The notes under the pieces: model-generated
Told to the model about the DNA's origin: nothing
The model's input: the letters and a program-made list of their open reading frames with translations, nothing else
Database searches by the model: none
Origin: Arthrobacter sp. Marseille-P9274
GTDB taxonomy: Bacteria > Actinomycetota > Actinomycetes > Actinomycetales > Micrococcaceae
Reading direction: 5' to 3'
Length of the DNA stretch: 64,000 nt
Assembly: GCF_946892675.1 (NCBI RefSeq)
Contig: NZ_CAMPOV010000001.1
Location: forward strand, 1,090,033-1,154,032
Position numbers and translations under genes: made by a program
Part shown: one piece after another, positions 15,078-24,313 of the stretch
Numbering within the stretch: the first letter of the stretch is position 1
Layout of the letters: each line of letters begins with the position of its first letter

Positions 15078-17105
15078 ATGGCTGATTTCCGTGCTCACGA
15101 TGGACGGAACGATAAGGGCGATGCCGGCCGGGGCGGGTTCAGCGGCCGTGGAGGTTCGGCTGGCCGTTCGGGTCAGGGTTCCGGCCCCGGCAAGCGCGGA
15201 GGCGGCAGCCGCAGCGGCCAGGGTGGTCCGTACCGCGGCACCAGCAACTCCGGCGGGGAGCCTCGGGGCTTCCGTTCACGCGGCGACGGCGAAGGTCGCA
15301 AGGAAGGCGGCTTCAACCAGCGGGGCCCTCGCCGCGAGTACGGCGAACGCCCGCGCTACAACGACGGCGCCGAGGGCGGGCGTCGTGAGGGCGGCTATGA
15401 GCGTCGGTCGGAGGGGCAGGGCTCCGGAGACCGGCGTCGTGGCGGCGAGGGATTCAAGCCGCGCTTCCAGGACTCCGATCGCGGTCCGCGTCGCGAAGGC
15501 GGCTACGGGCGCCGCGATGAAGGCGGTTCCGATCGCCGTCGCGAGGGTGGCTACGGTCGCCGTGACGAGCGGTCCGGCGGCGAACGTCGCGAGGGCGGTT
15601 ACGGTCGCCGTGACGAGCGGTCCGGCGGCGAACGCCGTGAGGGCGGCTATGGGCGCCGTGACGAGCGGTCCGGCGGCGAACGCCGTGAGGGCGGCTATGA
15701 GCGTCGGTCGGAGGGGCAGGGCTCCGGAGACCGGCGCCGTGGCGGCGAGGGATTCAAGCCGCGCCTCCAGGACTCCGATCGCGGTCCGCGTCGCGAAGGC
15801 GGCTACGGGCGCCGCGATGAAGGCGGTTCCGATCGCCGTCGCGAGGGTGGCTACGGTCGCCGTGACGAGCGATCCGGCGGCGAACGTCGCGAGGGCGGCT
15901 ATGAGCGTCGGTCGGAGGGGCAGGGCTCCGGAGACCGGCGCCGTGGCGGCGAAGGATTCCGCGCACGGGATGAACGTCCCCGTGGCGATGATTCGCACAA
16001 GGGTGGCTTCGAGCCCAGGCCCCGCTGGGACAGTGAGGGGGTGCCGGGCCGTGAAGAGCGCGGCGCTGCACGTCGGGAAGAGCCAACCCGGCACGACCTC
16101 CGCAGCTCAAACAGGCCGGATCGACCGAGGTCTCCGGATATCGACGACGACGTGACGGGTCAGGAGCTGGACCGGTCGGTCCGGGCGCAGCTGCGGACCC
16201 TGGAGTCCAAGAGTGCCGAGTGGGTCGCCAAGCATCTGGTGATGGCTGCTCGACTCATGGACGAGGAGCCAGAGCTGGCATTCCAGCACGCCTTGGCGGC
16301 CAGCCGTCGCGGCGGCCGGATGGCGCCGGTGCGGGAGGCCGTGGGCCTGACGGCTTATGCCGCCGGACATTACGGGGAGGCCCTGCGGGAGTTTCGGACG
16401 TTCCGCCGGATCAGCGGTTCCAACATGCATCTGCCGGTCATGGCCGACTGCGAACGCGGCCTCGGTAGGCCGGAGCGTGCATTGGAGATGGCGCGGTCGG
16501 AGGATGCGGCCGAGCTCGATGCAGCCGGCAAGGTTGAGCTGGCGATGGTCGTATCCGGGGCCCGTAGCGACTTGGGCCAGGCCGAGGCAGCGGTTTCGGC
16601 ACTGGAGATTCCGCAGCTGGACCGCAACCGGGCGTTTTCGTTCAGCCCGCGGTTGTTCCGCGCGTACGCCGACGCCTTGGAGGCCGCCGGCCGCGGAGCG
16701 GAGGCCGAGGACTGGCGCCGGCAGGCCCGCGTGGCCGAGAGCGCGCTGGGCGTCGGCGAGTTCGAGGAACCCGAGATCTTCGACGTGGGCGGGGACGATG
16801 AACCTGTGAAGCCTTCTCGGCCGTTCCGCGATGACGCACCGGAGCCGTCGGCCAGCGGCGAGGAGGCGCCGGCAGTCGAAGATTCCGCGGTTGAGGAATT
16901 GCCGGAGGACTTCGCGGCGGGCGAGGGCGACATTGAGCCGGTTTATGAGGTTGGGCCGGTTGATGAGGTCGGGCCGGAGGATTTCGCTGCCGGCGAGGGC
17001 GAGGTTGAGCCAGTGGATGACCTGGAGCCGGCCGACGACGAGGCAGAGGCAGAGGCAGAGGCAGAGGCAGAGCCAAGCGAGAGTGCCAAACGCTCCGATG
17101 ACTGA
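15078..17105 (+). CDS. RGG-repeat protein with TPR-like domain and acidic tail
   Basis: A 675-residue protein of three very different parts. Residues 1 to about 355 are a Gly/Arg/Asp-rich, almost certainly disordered region made of RGG-like motifs and repeats (YERRSEGQGSGDRRRGGEGF cassettes; YGRRDERSGGERREGG units). Residues about 358-575 are a helical, TPR-like domain (AEWVAKHLVMAARLMDEEPE, then repeats such as AVGLTAYAAGHYGEALREFR). The tail from 575 is Glu/Asp-rich and ends in an EAEAEAEA run. Related actinobacterial proteins keep the helical domain next to the HAD and tlyA genes; their function is not established. RGG boxes usually bind RNA, so an RNA or ribosome-linked role is an inference. 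AGAGGAG precedes ATG 15078; the stop overlaps the next start. Confidence 0.85.
   Translation: MADFRAHDGRNDKGDAGRGGFSGRGGSAGRSGQGSGPGKRGGGSRSGQGGPYRGTSNSGGEPRGFRSRGDGEGRKEGGFNQRGPRREYGERPRYNDGAEGGRREGGYERRSEGQGSGDRRRGGEGFKPRFQDSDRGPRREGGYGRRDEGGSDRRREGGYGRRDERSGGERREGGYGRRDERSGGERREGGYGRRDERSGGERREGGYERRSEGQGSGDRRRGGEGFKPRLQDSDRGPRREGGYGRRDEGGSDRRREGGYGRRDERSGGERREGGYERRSEGQGSGDRRRGGEGFRARDERPRGDDSHKGGFEPRPRWDSEGVPGREERGAARREEPTRHDLRSSNRPDRPRSPDIDDDVTGQELDRSVRAQLRTLESKSAEWVAKHLVMAARLMDEEPELAFQHALAASRRGGRMAPVREAVGLTAYAAGHYGEALREFRTFRRISGSNMHLPVMADCERGLGRPERALEMARSEDAAELDAAGKVELAMVVSGARSDLGQAEAAVSALEIPQLDRNRAFSFSPRLFRAYADALEAAGRGAEAEDWRRQARVAESALGVGEFEEPEIFDVGGDDEPVKPSRPFRDDAPEPSASGEEAPAVEDSAVEELPEDFAAGEGDIEPVYEVGPVDEVGPEDFAAGEGEVEPVDDLEPADDEAEAEAEAEAEPSESAKRSDD
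15387..15986 (+). repeat. Nested direct repeats inside the RGG protein gene
   Basis: Bases 15387-15600 recur almost unchanged at 15687-15900 (exact 300-bp offset, a few substitutions). A third cassette begins 204 bp later (Tyr codons of the cassette at 15396, 15696, 15900). Both spacings fit a 156-bp cassette plus n copies of a 48-bp unit: n = 3, then n = 1. All stay in frame. Confidence 0.9.
15549..15692 (+). repeat. Three tandem 48-bp units
   Basis: Units at 15549-15596, 15597-15644 and 15645-15692 each encode a 16-residue GYGRRDERSGGERREG-type repeat with few base changes; a single further unit lies at 15849-15896. The array is a candidate variable-number tandem repeat. Confidence 0.9.
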
Positions 17106-18090
17106 GCCGATCCTGATCGCCGGTTACGACGCGCTTCTCTGCGATCTCGACGGTGTCGTCTATGCCGGCGCCGGAGCCATCGATGGGGCGACCCAAGCCC
17201 TGGAGGGGCTGGCGGCCGTCGGGGTTGCCTTGGGTTACATCACCAACAACGCCTCCCGCTCGGCCGAGCAGGTGGCGGCGCACCTGCGGGAGCTGGGGGC
17301 ACCGGCTGAGGCCGAGCAGGTGTTCGGCTCGGCGCGGGCCGGAGCGGAGCTGCTGGCCCACCATGTGGAGCCCGGAGCCAAAGTCCTGGTCGCGGGCAGC
17401 GAGACCCTGGCCCGCGAGGTGCAGGACAGGGGTTTCGTGACCGTCGGCTCGGCGAAGGACAAACCGGCGGCGGTGATCCAGGGTTTCGATCCCATGATCG
17501 GCTGGACCGACCTGGCCGAGGCGTCCTACGCCATCGCGGCCGGCGCCTTCTGGGTGGCCACGAATACCGACCTGACGATTCCGCGGGCGGAGGGCATCGC
17601 CCCTGGCAACGGCTCGCTGGTGGCAGCCGTGAGCGCCGCGACCGGCGCGCAGCCGCTGGTCGCGGGCAAGCCCGAAGCTGCCCTGTTCCGCACGGCGGCG
17701 GCTCAGCTCGGAGCCGAACGGCCGCTCGTGGTGGGTGACCGGCTCGACACGGATATCCTGGGCGGCAACAACGCCGGGATGGATACCGCCGTCGTGCTCA
17801 CGGGCGTCGATACGGTCGAAAGTGTGCTGGCGGCCCGTACTGCGGAGCGTCCGCGCTATCTGCTGTCAGGCCTCGGCGAGCTGTACCGGCCGTATGCTGA
17901 GCCGCTGCGCGCTGGCACGGTGTTCCGCTGTGGAGGCGCCTCAGCGGAAGTCCGTGACGGCACGCTGCACCTGGCCGGGGAACCGGGGCTGGGTGCGTGG
18001 CGGGCGGCATGCGCGGCCTGGTGGGCCGCCGTTCCGGACACGGACGGGCCTGCTGTTCCTCCGATCGAACATGGCTCGCGGCTAGACTGA
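17098..18090 (+). CDS. HAD-superfamily phosphatase (NagD/p-nitrophenylphosphatase-like)
   Basis: A 330-residue haloacid-dehalogenase hydrolase with a type IIA cap. Motif I is CDLDGVVY with the nucleophile Asp16 and general acid Asp18. GYITNNASRS is motif II. GKPEAALFRTAA supplies the Lys, and VVGDRLDTDILGGNNAGMDT is motif IV. Relatives dephosphorylate phosphoglycolate, glycerol phosphate or nucleotides; the substrate here is not evident. The ATG at 17098 overlaps the end of the RGG gene (ATGACTGA). The frame stays open upstream, but that part lies within the RGG gene. It belongs to a conserved actinobacterial cluster with tlyA, nadK and recN. A TAGACT box for the downstream genes overlaps its last codons. 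Confidence 0.9.
   Translation: MTEPILIAGYDALLCDLDGVVYAGAGAIDGATQALEGLAAVGVALGYITNNASRSAEQVAAHLRELGAPAEAEQVFGSARAGAELLAHHVEPGAKVLVAGSETLAREVQDRGFVTVGSAKDKPAAVIQGFDPMIGWTDLAEASYAIAAGAFWVATNTDLTIPRAEGIAPGNGSLVAAVSAATGAQPLVAGKPEAALFRTAAAQLGAERPLVVGDRLDTDILGGNNAGMDTAVVLTGVDTVESVLAARTAERPRYLLSGLGELYRPYAEPLRAGTVFRCGGASAEVRDGTLHLAGEPGLGAWRAACAAWWAAVPDTDGPAVPPIEHGSRLD
18083..18088 (+). promoter_or_regulatory. -10 box for the small gene-tlyA-nadK-recN unit
   Basis: TAGACT overlaps the stop codon of the HAD gene and lies about 50 bp before the next start, giving the downstream group a possible promoter of its own. Confidence 0.5.
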
Positions 18091-18140
18091 ACGAAGCAGA
18101 CCGCCACTCATCAACTCACCTGAGGAGTTCCCGCACAACC

Positions 18141-18362
18141 ATGGACCAGCATCAAACCGGCCCGGAGACAGGCGGGAACGCCGCCCGGGATCCGGCAGTG
18201 GTCCACTGGCCGCAGGCGGTGGGTGCGACGGCCGACGACGACGTCGATGCAATCATCTCTGTGCTGCCGCAGCTGCCCGACGTCCCCGTCGCTGGACAGG
18301 CGGCGGTGTTCGAGCGCATCCACGACGAACTCCTGGCCGATCTGGAAGCCGGAGCCGATTGA
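18141..18362 (+). CDS. Small conserved hypothetical protein
   Basis: A 73-residue acidic protein with no domain I recognise. Its C-terminal half is an amphipathic helix (AGQAAVFERIHDELLADLEA) and its centre reads DDDVDAIISVLPQLP. The ATG at 18141 follows AGGAG by about 13 bases, a loose spacing, but no nearer start fits. It sits six bases before tlyA and probably shares its transcript. Placement between the HAD and tlyA genes is, to my recollection, seen in related actinobacteria; a role cannot be inferred from sequence. Confidence 0.7.
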   Translation: MDQHQTGPETGGNAARDPAVVHWPQAVGATADDDVDAIISVLPQLPDVPVAGQAAVFERIHDELLADLEAGAD

Positions 18363-18368
18363 TTCCGT

Positions 18369-19220
18369 ATGTCCCGACTTGACCAGGAACTTGTGGCGCG
18401 GGGGCTGGCGCGGTCGCGCACCCACGCCGCCAAACTTATCGCTGAGGGGCGGGTCAGCCGTCGCGGTGCCGTCCTGACCAAGTCGTCCACAACGGTGGTG
18501 CCAGCCGACGAGCTTTCCGTGGATGCCGGGTCCGGCCCGGACTACGTGAGCCGCGCAGGACACAAACTGGCGGGGGCGCTGCAGGCCTTCCCCGCGGTTT
18601 CTCCGTCCGGCCTGCGCTGCCTGGACGCAGGGGCCTCCACCGGCGGCTTTACGGACGTGCTGCTGCGTGCGGGTGCCCGCGAGGTCGCAGCGGTGGACGT
18701 CGGCCACGGCCAGATGGTCCAGCGGCTGCGCGACGATGACCGCGTCCATGTTTTCGAGGGACTCAACGTGCGCTACCTGGATCCCGCCGAGATCGGCGGC
18801 CCGGCGGCGCTGACCGTGGCGGACCTCTCCTTCATCTCGTTGACCCTGGTGATGCAGCCGCTGAGCAGAGCCACCGTTGCCGGCGGCGACATGCTCCTGA
18901 TGGTCAAGCCGCAATTCGAGGTGGGACGCGAAGCCCTGGCGAGCACCGGCGTCGTTGGTTCCGAAAACGAACGCCGCCGCGCCGTGGGGCTGGTGCTGCG
19001 GTCCGCCCTGGCCGAGGGGCTCGACATCGAGGGCATAGCCCGAAGTCCGCTGCCCGGCCAGGACGGCAACGTGGAGTTCTTCCTGTGGATCAAGGTTCCC
19101 CTGTCAGTACGGGAGCCTAGGATCGGAGATGAGCTTGAGGCCGCCGTCGGAAGGGCGCTGGCCCTCTATCCGGCCGCCGGGCACGAACCACCGCACCAAC
19201 AATCGGGAGAGACAGCATGA
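18369..19220 (+). CDS. tlyA: TlyA family rRNA 2'-O-methyltransferase
   Basis: Methylates 16S rRNA C1409 and 23S rRNA C1920 in mycobacteria; loss gives capreomycin resistance there. The 283-residue protein has an N-terminal S4 RNA-binding domain (about 1-60, RLDQELVARGLARSRTHAAK) and a FtsJ-type Rossmann methyltransferase domain. SAM binding is at CLDAGASTGGFTDVLL (about 85-100), with ADLSFISL and VKPQFEVG supplying the catalytic Asp and Lys of the K-D-K-E set. Older annotations call it hemolysin. The ATG overlaps nothing upstream; the TGA overlaps the nadK ATG (ATGA), so the two are coupled. Confidence 0.95.
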   Translation: MSRLDQELVARGLARSRTHAAKLIAEGRVSRRGAVLTKSSTTVVPADELSVDAGSGPDYVSRAGHKLAGALQAFPAVSPSGLRCLDAGASTGGFTDVLLRAGAREVAAVDVGHGQMVQRLRDDDRVHVFEGLNVRYLDPAEIGGPAALTVADLSFISLTLVMQPLSRATVAGGDMLLMVKPQFEVGREALASTGVVGSENERRRAVGLVLRSALAEGLDIEGIARSPLPGQDGNVEFFLWIKVPLSVREPRIGDELEAAVGRALALYPAAGHEPPHQQSGETA

Positions 19221-20212
19221 GCAGGAAGATACTGGTCCTGGCCCATACCGGCCGCAAGGACGCCATGGCTGCCTCCCAGGAGACCTGTGCGCAGCTGCAC
19301 TCCTCCGGGCTGGTGCCGGTGCTGCGGCGCGCCGAGGCCGAGCACTGCCGCCAGGTCTACGGCGAACTGGCCGCGCCGGTGGAAATCCTCGGCGAGGATG
19401 TGGGCCTGGACGAGATCGATCTGGGCATGGTGCTGGGCGGGGACGGAACGATCCTGCGCTCGGCCGAACTGGTCCGCGAGTCCGACGTCCCGCTGCTGGG
19501 CGTCAACCTGGGCCATGTGGGGTTCCTGGCCGAGAGCGAGCGTGCCGACCTGGCGCAGACCGTCCATTGGGTGGTGGAGCGCGAGTACACGGTCGAAGAG
19601 CGGATGACCATTGACGTGCAGGTCTGGCTGGACAAGCGGAAGATCGGCCACACATGGGCGCTGAACGAGGCGACGGTGGAGAAGGCCGACCGGCAGCGGA
19701 TGATTGAGGTTGTCGTCGAAGTGGATGCCCGGCCCATCAGCACCTTCGGCTGCGACGGCGTGGTGATGGCGACGCCGACGGGCTCCACGGCCTACGGCTT
19801 TTCGGCCGGCGGGCCCGTGGTCTGGCCGGAAGTCGCCGCGCTGCTCATGGTCCCGATCAGCGCCCACGCCCTGTTCGCCAAGCCGCTGGTGGTGGCGCCG
19901 GATTCGATCATGGCGGTGGAGGTCCTGAACCGCACGGATGCCAACGGGGTGCTCTGGTGCGACGGCCGCCGGAGCCTCGAACTGCCGCCCGGATCGCGCG
20001 TCGAAGTGACCCGCTCGGACAAGCCGGTCCGCCTGGCGAGGACCAGCCGGACCCCGTTCTCCGAGCGGCTGGTCCGCAAATTCGAGTTGCCGACGCAGGG
20101 CTGGCGCGGACCGGTCCGGGCCGACGAAGAGCAGCCGGCCACCGCATCGCTGCCGACCGTCAGGACGGTCGAGCCGCACCACATCGTGCCGGAAGGGGAG
20201 GCCAAACCGTGA
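19217..20212 (+). CDS. nadK: NAD kinase
   Basis: Phosphorylates NAD to NADP using ATP or polyphosphate. The 331-residue protein has the diacylglycerol-kinase-like GGDGT motif at residues 74-78 (LGGDGTILRSAE), NLGHVGFLAE, the NE motif within LNEATVEK and the glycine-rich GSTAYGFSAGGP. It has a slightly long N-terminus and an extra tail after about residue 290. CGGGAGAG precedes the ATG. Overlap with tlyA (4 bases) and recN (4 bases, GTGA) points to one operon, a well conserved order (tlyA-nadK-recN) in Gram-positive bacteria. Confidence 0.96.
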   Translation: MSRKILVLAHTGRKDAMAASQETCAQLHSSGLVPVLRRAEAEHCRQVYGELAAPVEILGEDVGLDEIDLGMVLGGDGTILRSAELVRESDVPLLGVNLGHVGFLAESERADLAQTVHWVVEREYTVEERMTIDVQVWLDKRKIGHTWALNEATVEKADRQRMIEVVVEVDARPISTFGCDGVVMATPTGSTAYGFSAGGPVVWPEVAALLMVPISAHALFAKPLVVAPDSIMAVEVLNRTDANGVLWCDGRRSLELPPGSRVEVTRSDKPVRLARTSRTPFSERLVRKFELPTQGWRGPVRADEEQPATASLPTVRTVEPHHIVPEGEAKP

Positions 20213-21936
20213 TCGAAGAGATCCGCATCAGCAACCTGGGCGTCATCACCGACGCCACGCTGCCGCTGGGCAAGGGGCTGTCGGTGGTTACCGGCGAGAC
20301 CGGCGCCGGCAAGACGATGGTCGTGACCGCACTGGGCATGCTCCTGGGCGCCCGGGCGGATGCCGGAGCGGTCCGCACCGGCGCCCGGTCCGCGGTCGCG
20401 GAGGCCGTGCTCCGCTTGGCCCCGGACAGTCCCGCGCTGGCCCGGGCGGCGGAGGCCGGTGCGTCCATCGAGGAGTACGACGGCGACGCGGAACTAATGC
20501 TTGTCCGGACCGTAAACGCGGACGGCCGCAGCAGGGCCCACGTCGGCGGCCGGACTGCCCCGGTCGGCACGCTCGCAGAGATCGGCGGGCAGCTCGTGGC
20601 GGTCCACGGGCAGTCGGACCAGCTGCGGCTCAGGAGCCAAAGCGCCCAGCGCGAGGCCCTGGACAAGTTCGCCGGGTCCAAACTCGCCAAACCCCTGGCG
20701 GCCTACCGGACGGCGTACGGACGCTGGCGCGAGGCCTCGGGGGAGCTGCAGACGCTGCGCAGCGAAGCGCGGGAGCGGCTCCGCGAGGCCGAGGGGCTGC
20801 AGCTGGCGCTGGAGGAGATCGACCGGGTGGACCCGCAGCCCGGCGAGGACGAGCAGCTCAAGGCCGAGGCCACCAAGCTCGCCAACGTCGAGCAGCTGCG
20901 CGCGGCGGCCCTGCTGGCCCACCAGGCGCTGGTCGCCGAGGAATTCACCGAAACCGGGGACGCGACGTCGCTGGTGGACACGGCCAAGCGGACGCTCGAG
21001 CAGGTGCAGGAGGAGGACCCGGAGCTCGGCAAGGCCGCGGGACGGCTGGCCGAGGTCGGCTACATCATCGCGGACGTGGCCACGGAGCTGGCCAGCTACG
21101 GCGCCTCGCTGGACAGCGAGGGCCCGGAACGGCTGGCGGAGCTGGAGGCCCGCCGCGGCGACCTTGCCGTCCTCGTGCGCAAATACGCGCCGTCCATCGA
21201 CGAGGTGCTTGAATGGGCCGCGGTATCCCGTGCACGGCTGGACGAACTGACCGATGATTCGAGCCGGATCGAGGCGCTCGAGTCGGAGCTGGCCACGCTG
21301 GATGCGGAGCTGGCGTCGCTGTCGGGGATCATCACGGCGGTGCGTGCCAAGGCCGCCGCCGACCTCGCCAAGAAGGTCGGGCAGGAACTCACCGCGCTGG
21401 CGATGCCGGACGCCAAGCTGCAGATCGATGTCGAGCCGGCCGGCGAGCTCGGGCCGCACGGCGCGGACAACATCGCCTTCCTCCTCAAACCGCATCCCGG
21501 CGCGCCCGCCCGGCCCCTGGGCAAGGGCGCCTCCGGCGGCGAACTCTCGCGCGTCATGCTGGCCATCGAGGTGGTGCTGGCCGCCGTGGACCCGGTGCCG
21601 ACCTTCGTGTTCGACGAGGTGGACTCCGGCGTCGGCGGCAAGGCGGCCGTCGAGATCGGCAGGAGGCTGGCCATGCTGGCCCGCTACGTGCAGGTGATCG
21701 TCGTGACGCACCTGCCTCAGGTGGCGGCGTTCGCCGACCACCACATCCGGGTCTACAAGTCCTCGACCAAGGCCACGGCCAAGGATGACGGCGTGACCGC
21801 CAGCGACGTGCGTCTGCTCACCGATGAGGAGCGGGTCACCGAGCTGGCCCGCATGCTGGCAGGCCAGGAAGAGTCCGAGCTGGCCCGGGCGCATGCGCAG
21901 GAACTGATCGACGCGGCCAAGCCGCGGGAAAGGTGA
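20209..21936 (+). CDS. recN: DNA repair protein RecN
   Basis: SMC-like ATPase acting in double-strand break repair and sister chromatid cohesion. The 575-residue protein has Walker A GETGAGKT at residues 29-36, a central region of two charged helical stretches (about 160-385, rich in Glu/Arg/Leu, coiled coil), the ABC signature [13 protein letters not shown], and Walker [13 protein letters not shown] near residue 464. GTG at 20209 is taken as start because GGAAGGGGAGG lies just upstream and it aligns with the family's [10 protein letters not shown] start. It overlaps nadK by four bases. A LexA-type box was not evident within the operon. Confidence 0.95.
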   Translation: MIEEIRISNLGVITDATLPLGKGLSVVTGETGAGKTMVVTALGMLLGARADAGAVRTGARSAVAEAVLRLAPDSPALARAAEAGASIEEYDGDAELMLVRTVNADGRSRAHVGGRTAPVGTLAEIGGQLVAVHGQSDQLRLRSQSAQREALDKFAGSKLAKPLAAYRTAYGRWREASGELQTLRSEARERLREAEGLQLALEEIDRVDPQPGEDEQLKAEATKLANVEQLRAAALLAHQALVAEEFTETGDATSLVDTAKRTLEQVQEEDPELGKAAGRLAEVGYIIADVATELASYGASLDSEGPERLAELEARRGDLAVLVRKYAPSIDEVLEWAAVSRARLDELTDDSSRIEALESELATLDAELASLSGIITAVRAKAAADLAKKVGQELTALAMPDAKLQIDVEPAGELGPHGADNIAFLLKPHPGAPARPLGKGASGGELSRVMLAIEVVLAAVDPVPTFVFDEVDSGVGGKAAVEIGRRLAMLARYVQVIVVTHLPQVAAFADHHIRVYKSSTKATAKDDGVTASDVRLLTDEERVTELARMLAGQEESELARAHAQELIDAAKPRER

Positions 21937-21942
21937 TAGGCT
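21937..21942 (+). promoter_or_regulatory. -10 box of a leaderless promoter for pyrG
   Basis: TAGGCT begins one base after the recN stop and ends 8 bases before the GTG at 21951, which therefore may be the 5' end of the mRNA. Confidence 0.55.
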
Positions 21943-21950
21943 CGAATTCC

Positions 21951-23630
21951 GTGGTGCAGCGAACGAATTCCCGGTTTTCCAAGTCGTCCAAGACGACCAA
22001 GCATATTTTCGTCACCGGTGGTGTGGCGTCTTCTCTCGGGAAGGGTCTGACGGCGTCGAGCCTCGGTCACCTGCTCCGGGCGCGTGGCCTTTCAGTGACC
22101 ATGCAAAAGCTCGATCCCTATCTGAACGTGGATCCGGGCACGATGAATCCGTTCCAGCACGGCGAGGTCTTTGTGACCGACGACGGCGCGGAGACGGACC
22201 TGGATATCGGACACTACGAGCGGTTCCTGGACGAGAACCTCGACGGCATGGCCAACGTCACGACCGGCCAGGTGTACTCCACCGTGATCGCCAAGGAGCG
22301 CCGCGGCGAATATCTCGGCGATACGGTCCAGGTCATTCCCCACATCACGGACGAGATCAAGCGCCGGATGCGCCTCCCCGCTGAGGCGAAGAAGACCCCG
22401 GACGTGATCATCACGGAGATCGGCGGCACGGTCGGGGATATCGAGTCCCAGCCCTTCCTCGAAGCGGCCAGGCAGGTCCGCCAGGACGTGGGACGCAACA
22501 ACGTCTTCTTCCTGCATGTCTCCCTGGTGCCCTACATCGGCCCGTCGCAGGAGCTGAAGACCAAGCCGACGCAGCACTCCGTGGCCGCCCTGCGGTCCAT
22601 CGGCATCCAGCCCGACGCGATTGTCATCCGCTCGGACCGGGAGATCCCCGCCGCCATGCGCGACAAGATCGGCCGGATGTGCGACGTGGACCCGGACGCC
22701 GTGATCAGCTGCCCGGACGCCCCGAGCATCTACGACATCCCGAAGACCCTGCACGCCCAGATGCTGGACGCGTACATCGTGCAGCACCTGGACCTGAAGT
22801 TCAAGGACGTCAACTGGTCGAAGTGGGACCGGCTGCTCGAAGCCGTCCACAACCCCAAGCACGAGATCGAGATCGCCCTGGTCGGCAAGTACATCGACCT
22901 TCCGGACGCCTATCTCTCCGTGACCGAGGCGCTGCGGGCCGGCGGTTTCGCCAACCAGACCCGGGTGCGGATCCGCTGGGTCCCGTCGGATGACTGCGCC
23001 ACCGAGGAGGGCGCCGCCCGCTCGCTGGCAGGCGTGGACGCCATCTGCGTGCCCGGCGGCTTTGGCATCCGCGGCCTCGAGGGCAAGCTTGGCGCCCTGA
23101 AGTTCGCGCGCGAGAAGAAGCTGCCGACCCTGGGCCTCTGCCTGGGCCTGCAGTCCATGGTCATGGAATACGCCCGCAACGTCGTCGGGCTGGAAGGCGC
23201 GTCGTCCACCGAGTTCGACCCGGACACCAAGTACCCCGTCATCGCGACGATGGAAGAGCAGCTCGACATCGTCGAGGGCAAGGGCGACCTGGGCGGCACC
23301 ATGCGTCTGGGACTCTACGACGCCGCGCTCAAGAGCGGCTCCGTCGTGGCCGAGACCTACGGCGCCACCAAGGTCGCCGAGAGGCACCGGCACCGCTACG
23401 AGGTCAACAACAAGTACCGTGCGGAGCTCGAGGCGGCCGGCCTGGTCTTCTCCGGCACCTCGCCGGACGGCAAGCTCGTGGAGTTCGTCGAGCTGCCGCG
23501 CAAGGTCCACCCGTACTACGTGTCCACCCAGGCGCACCCGGAACTGAGTTCCCGGCCGACGCGGCCGCACCCGCTCTTCGCGGGCCTGGTCGCCGCCGCC
23601 CTGAGCAACGGCAAAAAGGCCGGCGCCTAG
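21951..23630 (+). CDS. pyrG: CTP synthase
   Basis: Makes CTP from UTP, ATP and glutamine. The 559-residue protein has the amidoligase domain (about 1-275, [20 protein letters not shown] with its P-loop, [15 protein letters not shown]) followed by a class I glutamine amidotransferase domain. The latter has GGFGIRG, the nucleophile Cys at about residue 397 in GLCLGLQ, and a C-terminal HPE motif ([10 protein letters not shown]). The start at GTG 21951 is preferred because the GTG at 21933 would overlap both recN and the predicted -10 box. Stop and next start are one base apart. Confidence 0.96.
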   Translation: MVQRTNSRFSKSSKTTKHIFVTGGVASSLGKGLTASSLGHLLRARGLSVTMQKLDPYLNVDPGTMNPFQHGEVFVTDDGAETDLDIGHYERFLDENLDGMANVTTGQVYSTVIAKERRGEYLGDTVQVIPHITDEIKRRMRLPAEAKKTPDVIITEIGGTVGDIESQPFLEAARQVRQDVGRNNVFFLHVSLVPYIGPSQELKTKPTQHSVAALRSIGIQPDAIVIRSDREIPAAMRDKIGRMCDVDPDAVISCPDAPSIYDIPKTLHAQMLDAYIVQHLDLKFKDVNWSKWDRLLEAVHNPKHEIEIALVGKYIDLPDAYLSVTEALRAGGFANQTRVRIRWVPSDDCATEEGAARSLAGVDAICVPGGFGIRGLEGKLGALKFAREKKLPTLGLCLGLQSMVMEYARNVVGLEGASSTEFDPDTKYPVIATMEEQLDIVEGKGDLGGTMRLGLYDAALKSGSVVAETYGATKVAERHRHRYEVNNKYRAELEAAGLVFSGTSPDGKLVEFVELPRKVHPYYVSTQAHPELSSRPTRPHPLFAGLVAAALSNGKKAGA

Positions 23631-23631
23631 C

Positions 23632-24309
23632 ATGGCCTCGGGCCAGGGGTTCGCCGACGAGCATGACCCGCGCCGGGTGATCAAGTCGGAGACGCTCTAT
23701 GAGGGGCGGATCTGGAACGTCGTCAGCGACGCGTTCACCCTGTCCGGGGACGACGGCGACGTGCTGGTCCGCGACTACATCTCCCATCCGGGGGCGGTCG
23801 CCATCGTGGCCCTGGACGACCAGGACCGCGTCCTGCTCCTCAAGCAGTACCGCCAGCCGGCCAGGATGTCCCTGTGGGAGGTCCCGGCCGGCCTGCTGGA
23901 CGTCGAAGGCGAAGACTTCGTCGCGGCGGCGGCAAGGGAACTGGCGGAAGAAGCCGACCTGACGGCAGGCCGCTGGGACGTGCTGGTGGACTTCTTCAAC
24001 TCGCCGGGCTCCTCCAGCGAAGCGATCCGGATCTACCTGGCGCGCGACCTGGCCGACGTCCCCGAGGACGAGCGGCATACACGCACGGAAGAAGAAGCGG
24101 AGATCGAGCACCTCTGGGTCGACCTGGAGGAGGCCGTCGCGGCGATCCTGTCGGGGCGGGTGCATAACCCCTCGGCGGTGGCCGGCATCCTGGCCGCAGC
24201 CCAGGCCGCACGCTCCGGGTTCACCGGGCTGCGTCCGGCGGATGCGCCTTGGCCCGAGCATCCGAGCCAGCGGAGTGAGTTGCCCGTCCGCGCGGACGCC
24301 GACCGCTGA
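23632..24309 (+). CDS. Nudix hydrolase, ADP-ribose pyrophosphatase type
   Basis: A 225-residue Nudix enzyme, probably hydrolysing ADP-ribose to AMP and ribose phosphate. The Nudix box runs from [10 protein letters not shown] through [10 protein letters not shown]; the final Gly of the consensus is Asp, and the spacing at its start is like that of mycobacterial ADP-ribose pyrophosphatase. Upstream LWEVPAG and downstream [10 protein letters not shown] are typical of this subfamily. ATG 23632 follows the pyrG stop by one base, so translation is probably coupled. The C-terminal 30 residues are Pro/Arg-rich and poorly conserved in appearance. Downstream xerD starts 5 bases after its stop. Confidence 0.88.
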   Translation: MASGQGFADEHDPRRVIKSETLYEGRIWNVVSDAFTLSGDDGDVLVRDYISHPGAVAIVALDDQDRVLLLKQYRQPARMSLWEVPAGLLDVEGEDFVAAAARELAEEADLTAGRWDVLVDFFNSPGSSSEAIRIYLARDLADVPEDERHTRTEEEAEIEHLWVDLEEAVAAILSGRVHNPSAVAGILAAAQAARSGFTGLRPADAPWPEHPSQRSELPVRADADR

Positions 24310-24313
24310 GGTA

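Noticed and set aside
15387-15986. CRISPR array
   Set aside because: The repeats are in-frame coding units with no unique spacers, and no cas genes are present.
15061-16155. A 364-residue ORF on the plus strand and a 272-residue ORF on the minus strand across the RGG gene
   Set aside because: They arise because the repeat unit lacks stop codons in several frames. The 15078 frame has a ribosome site, a structured C-terminal domain and conserved context.
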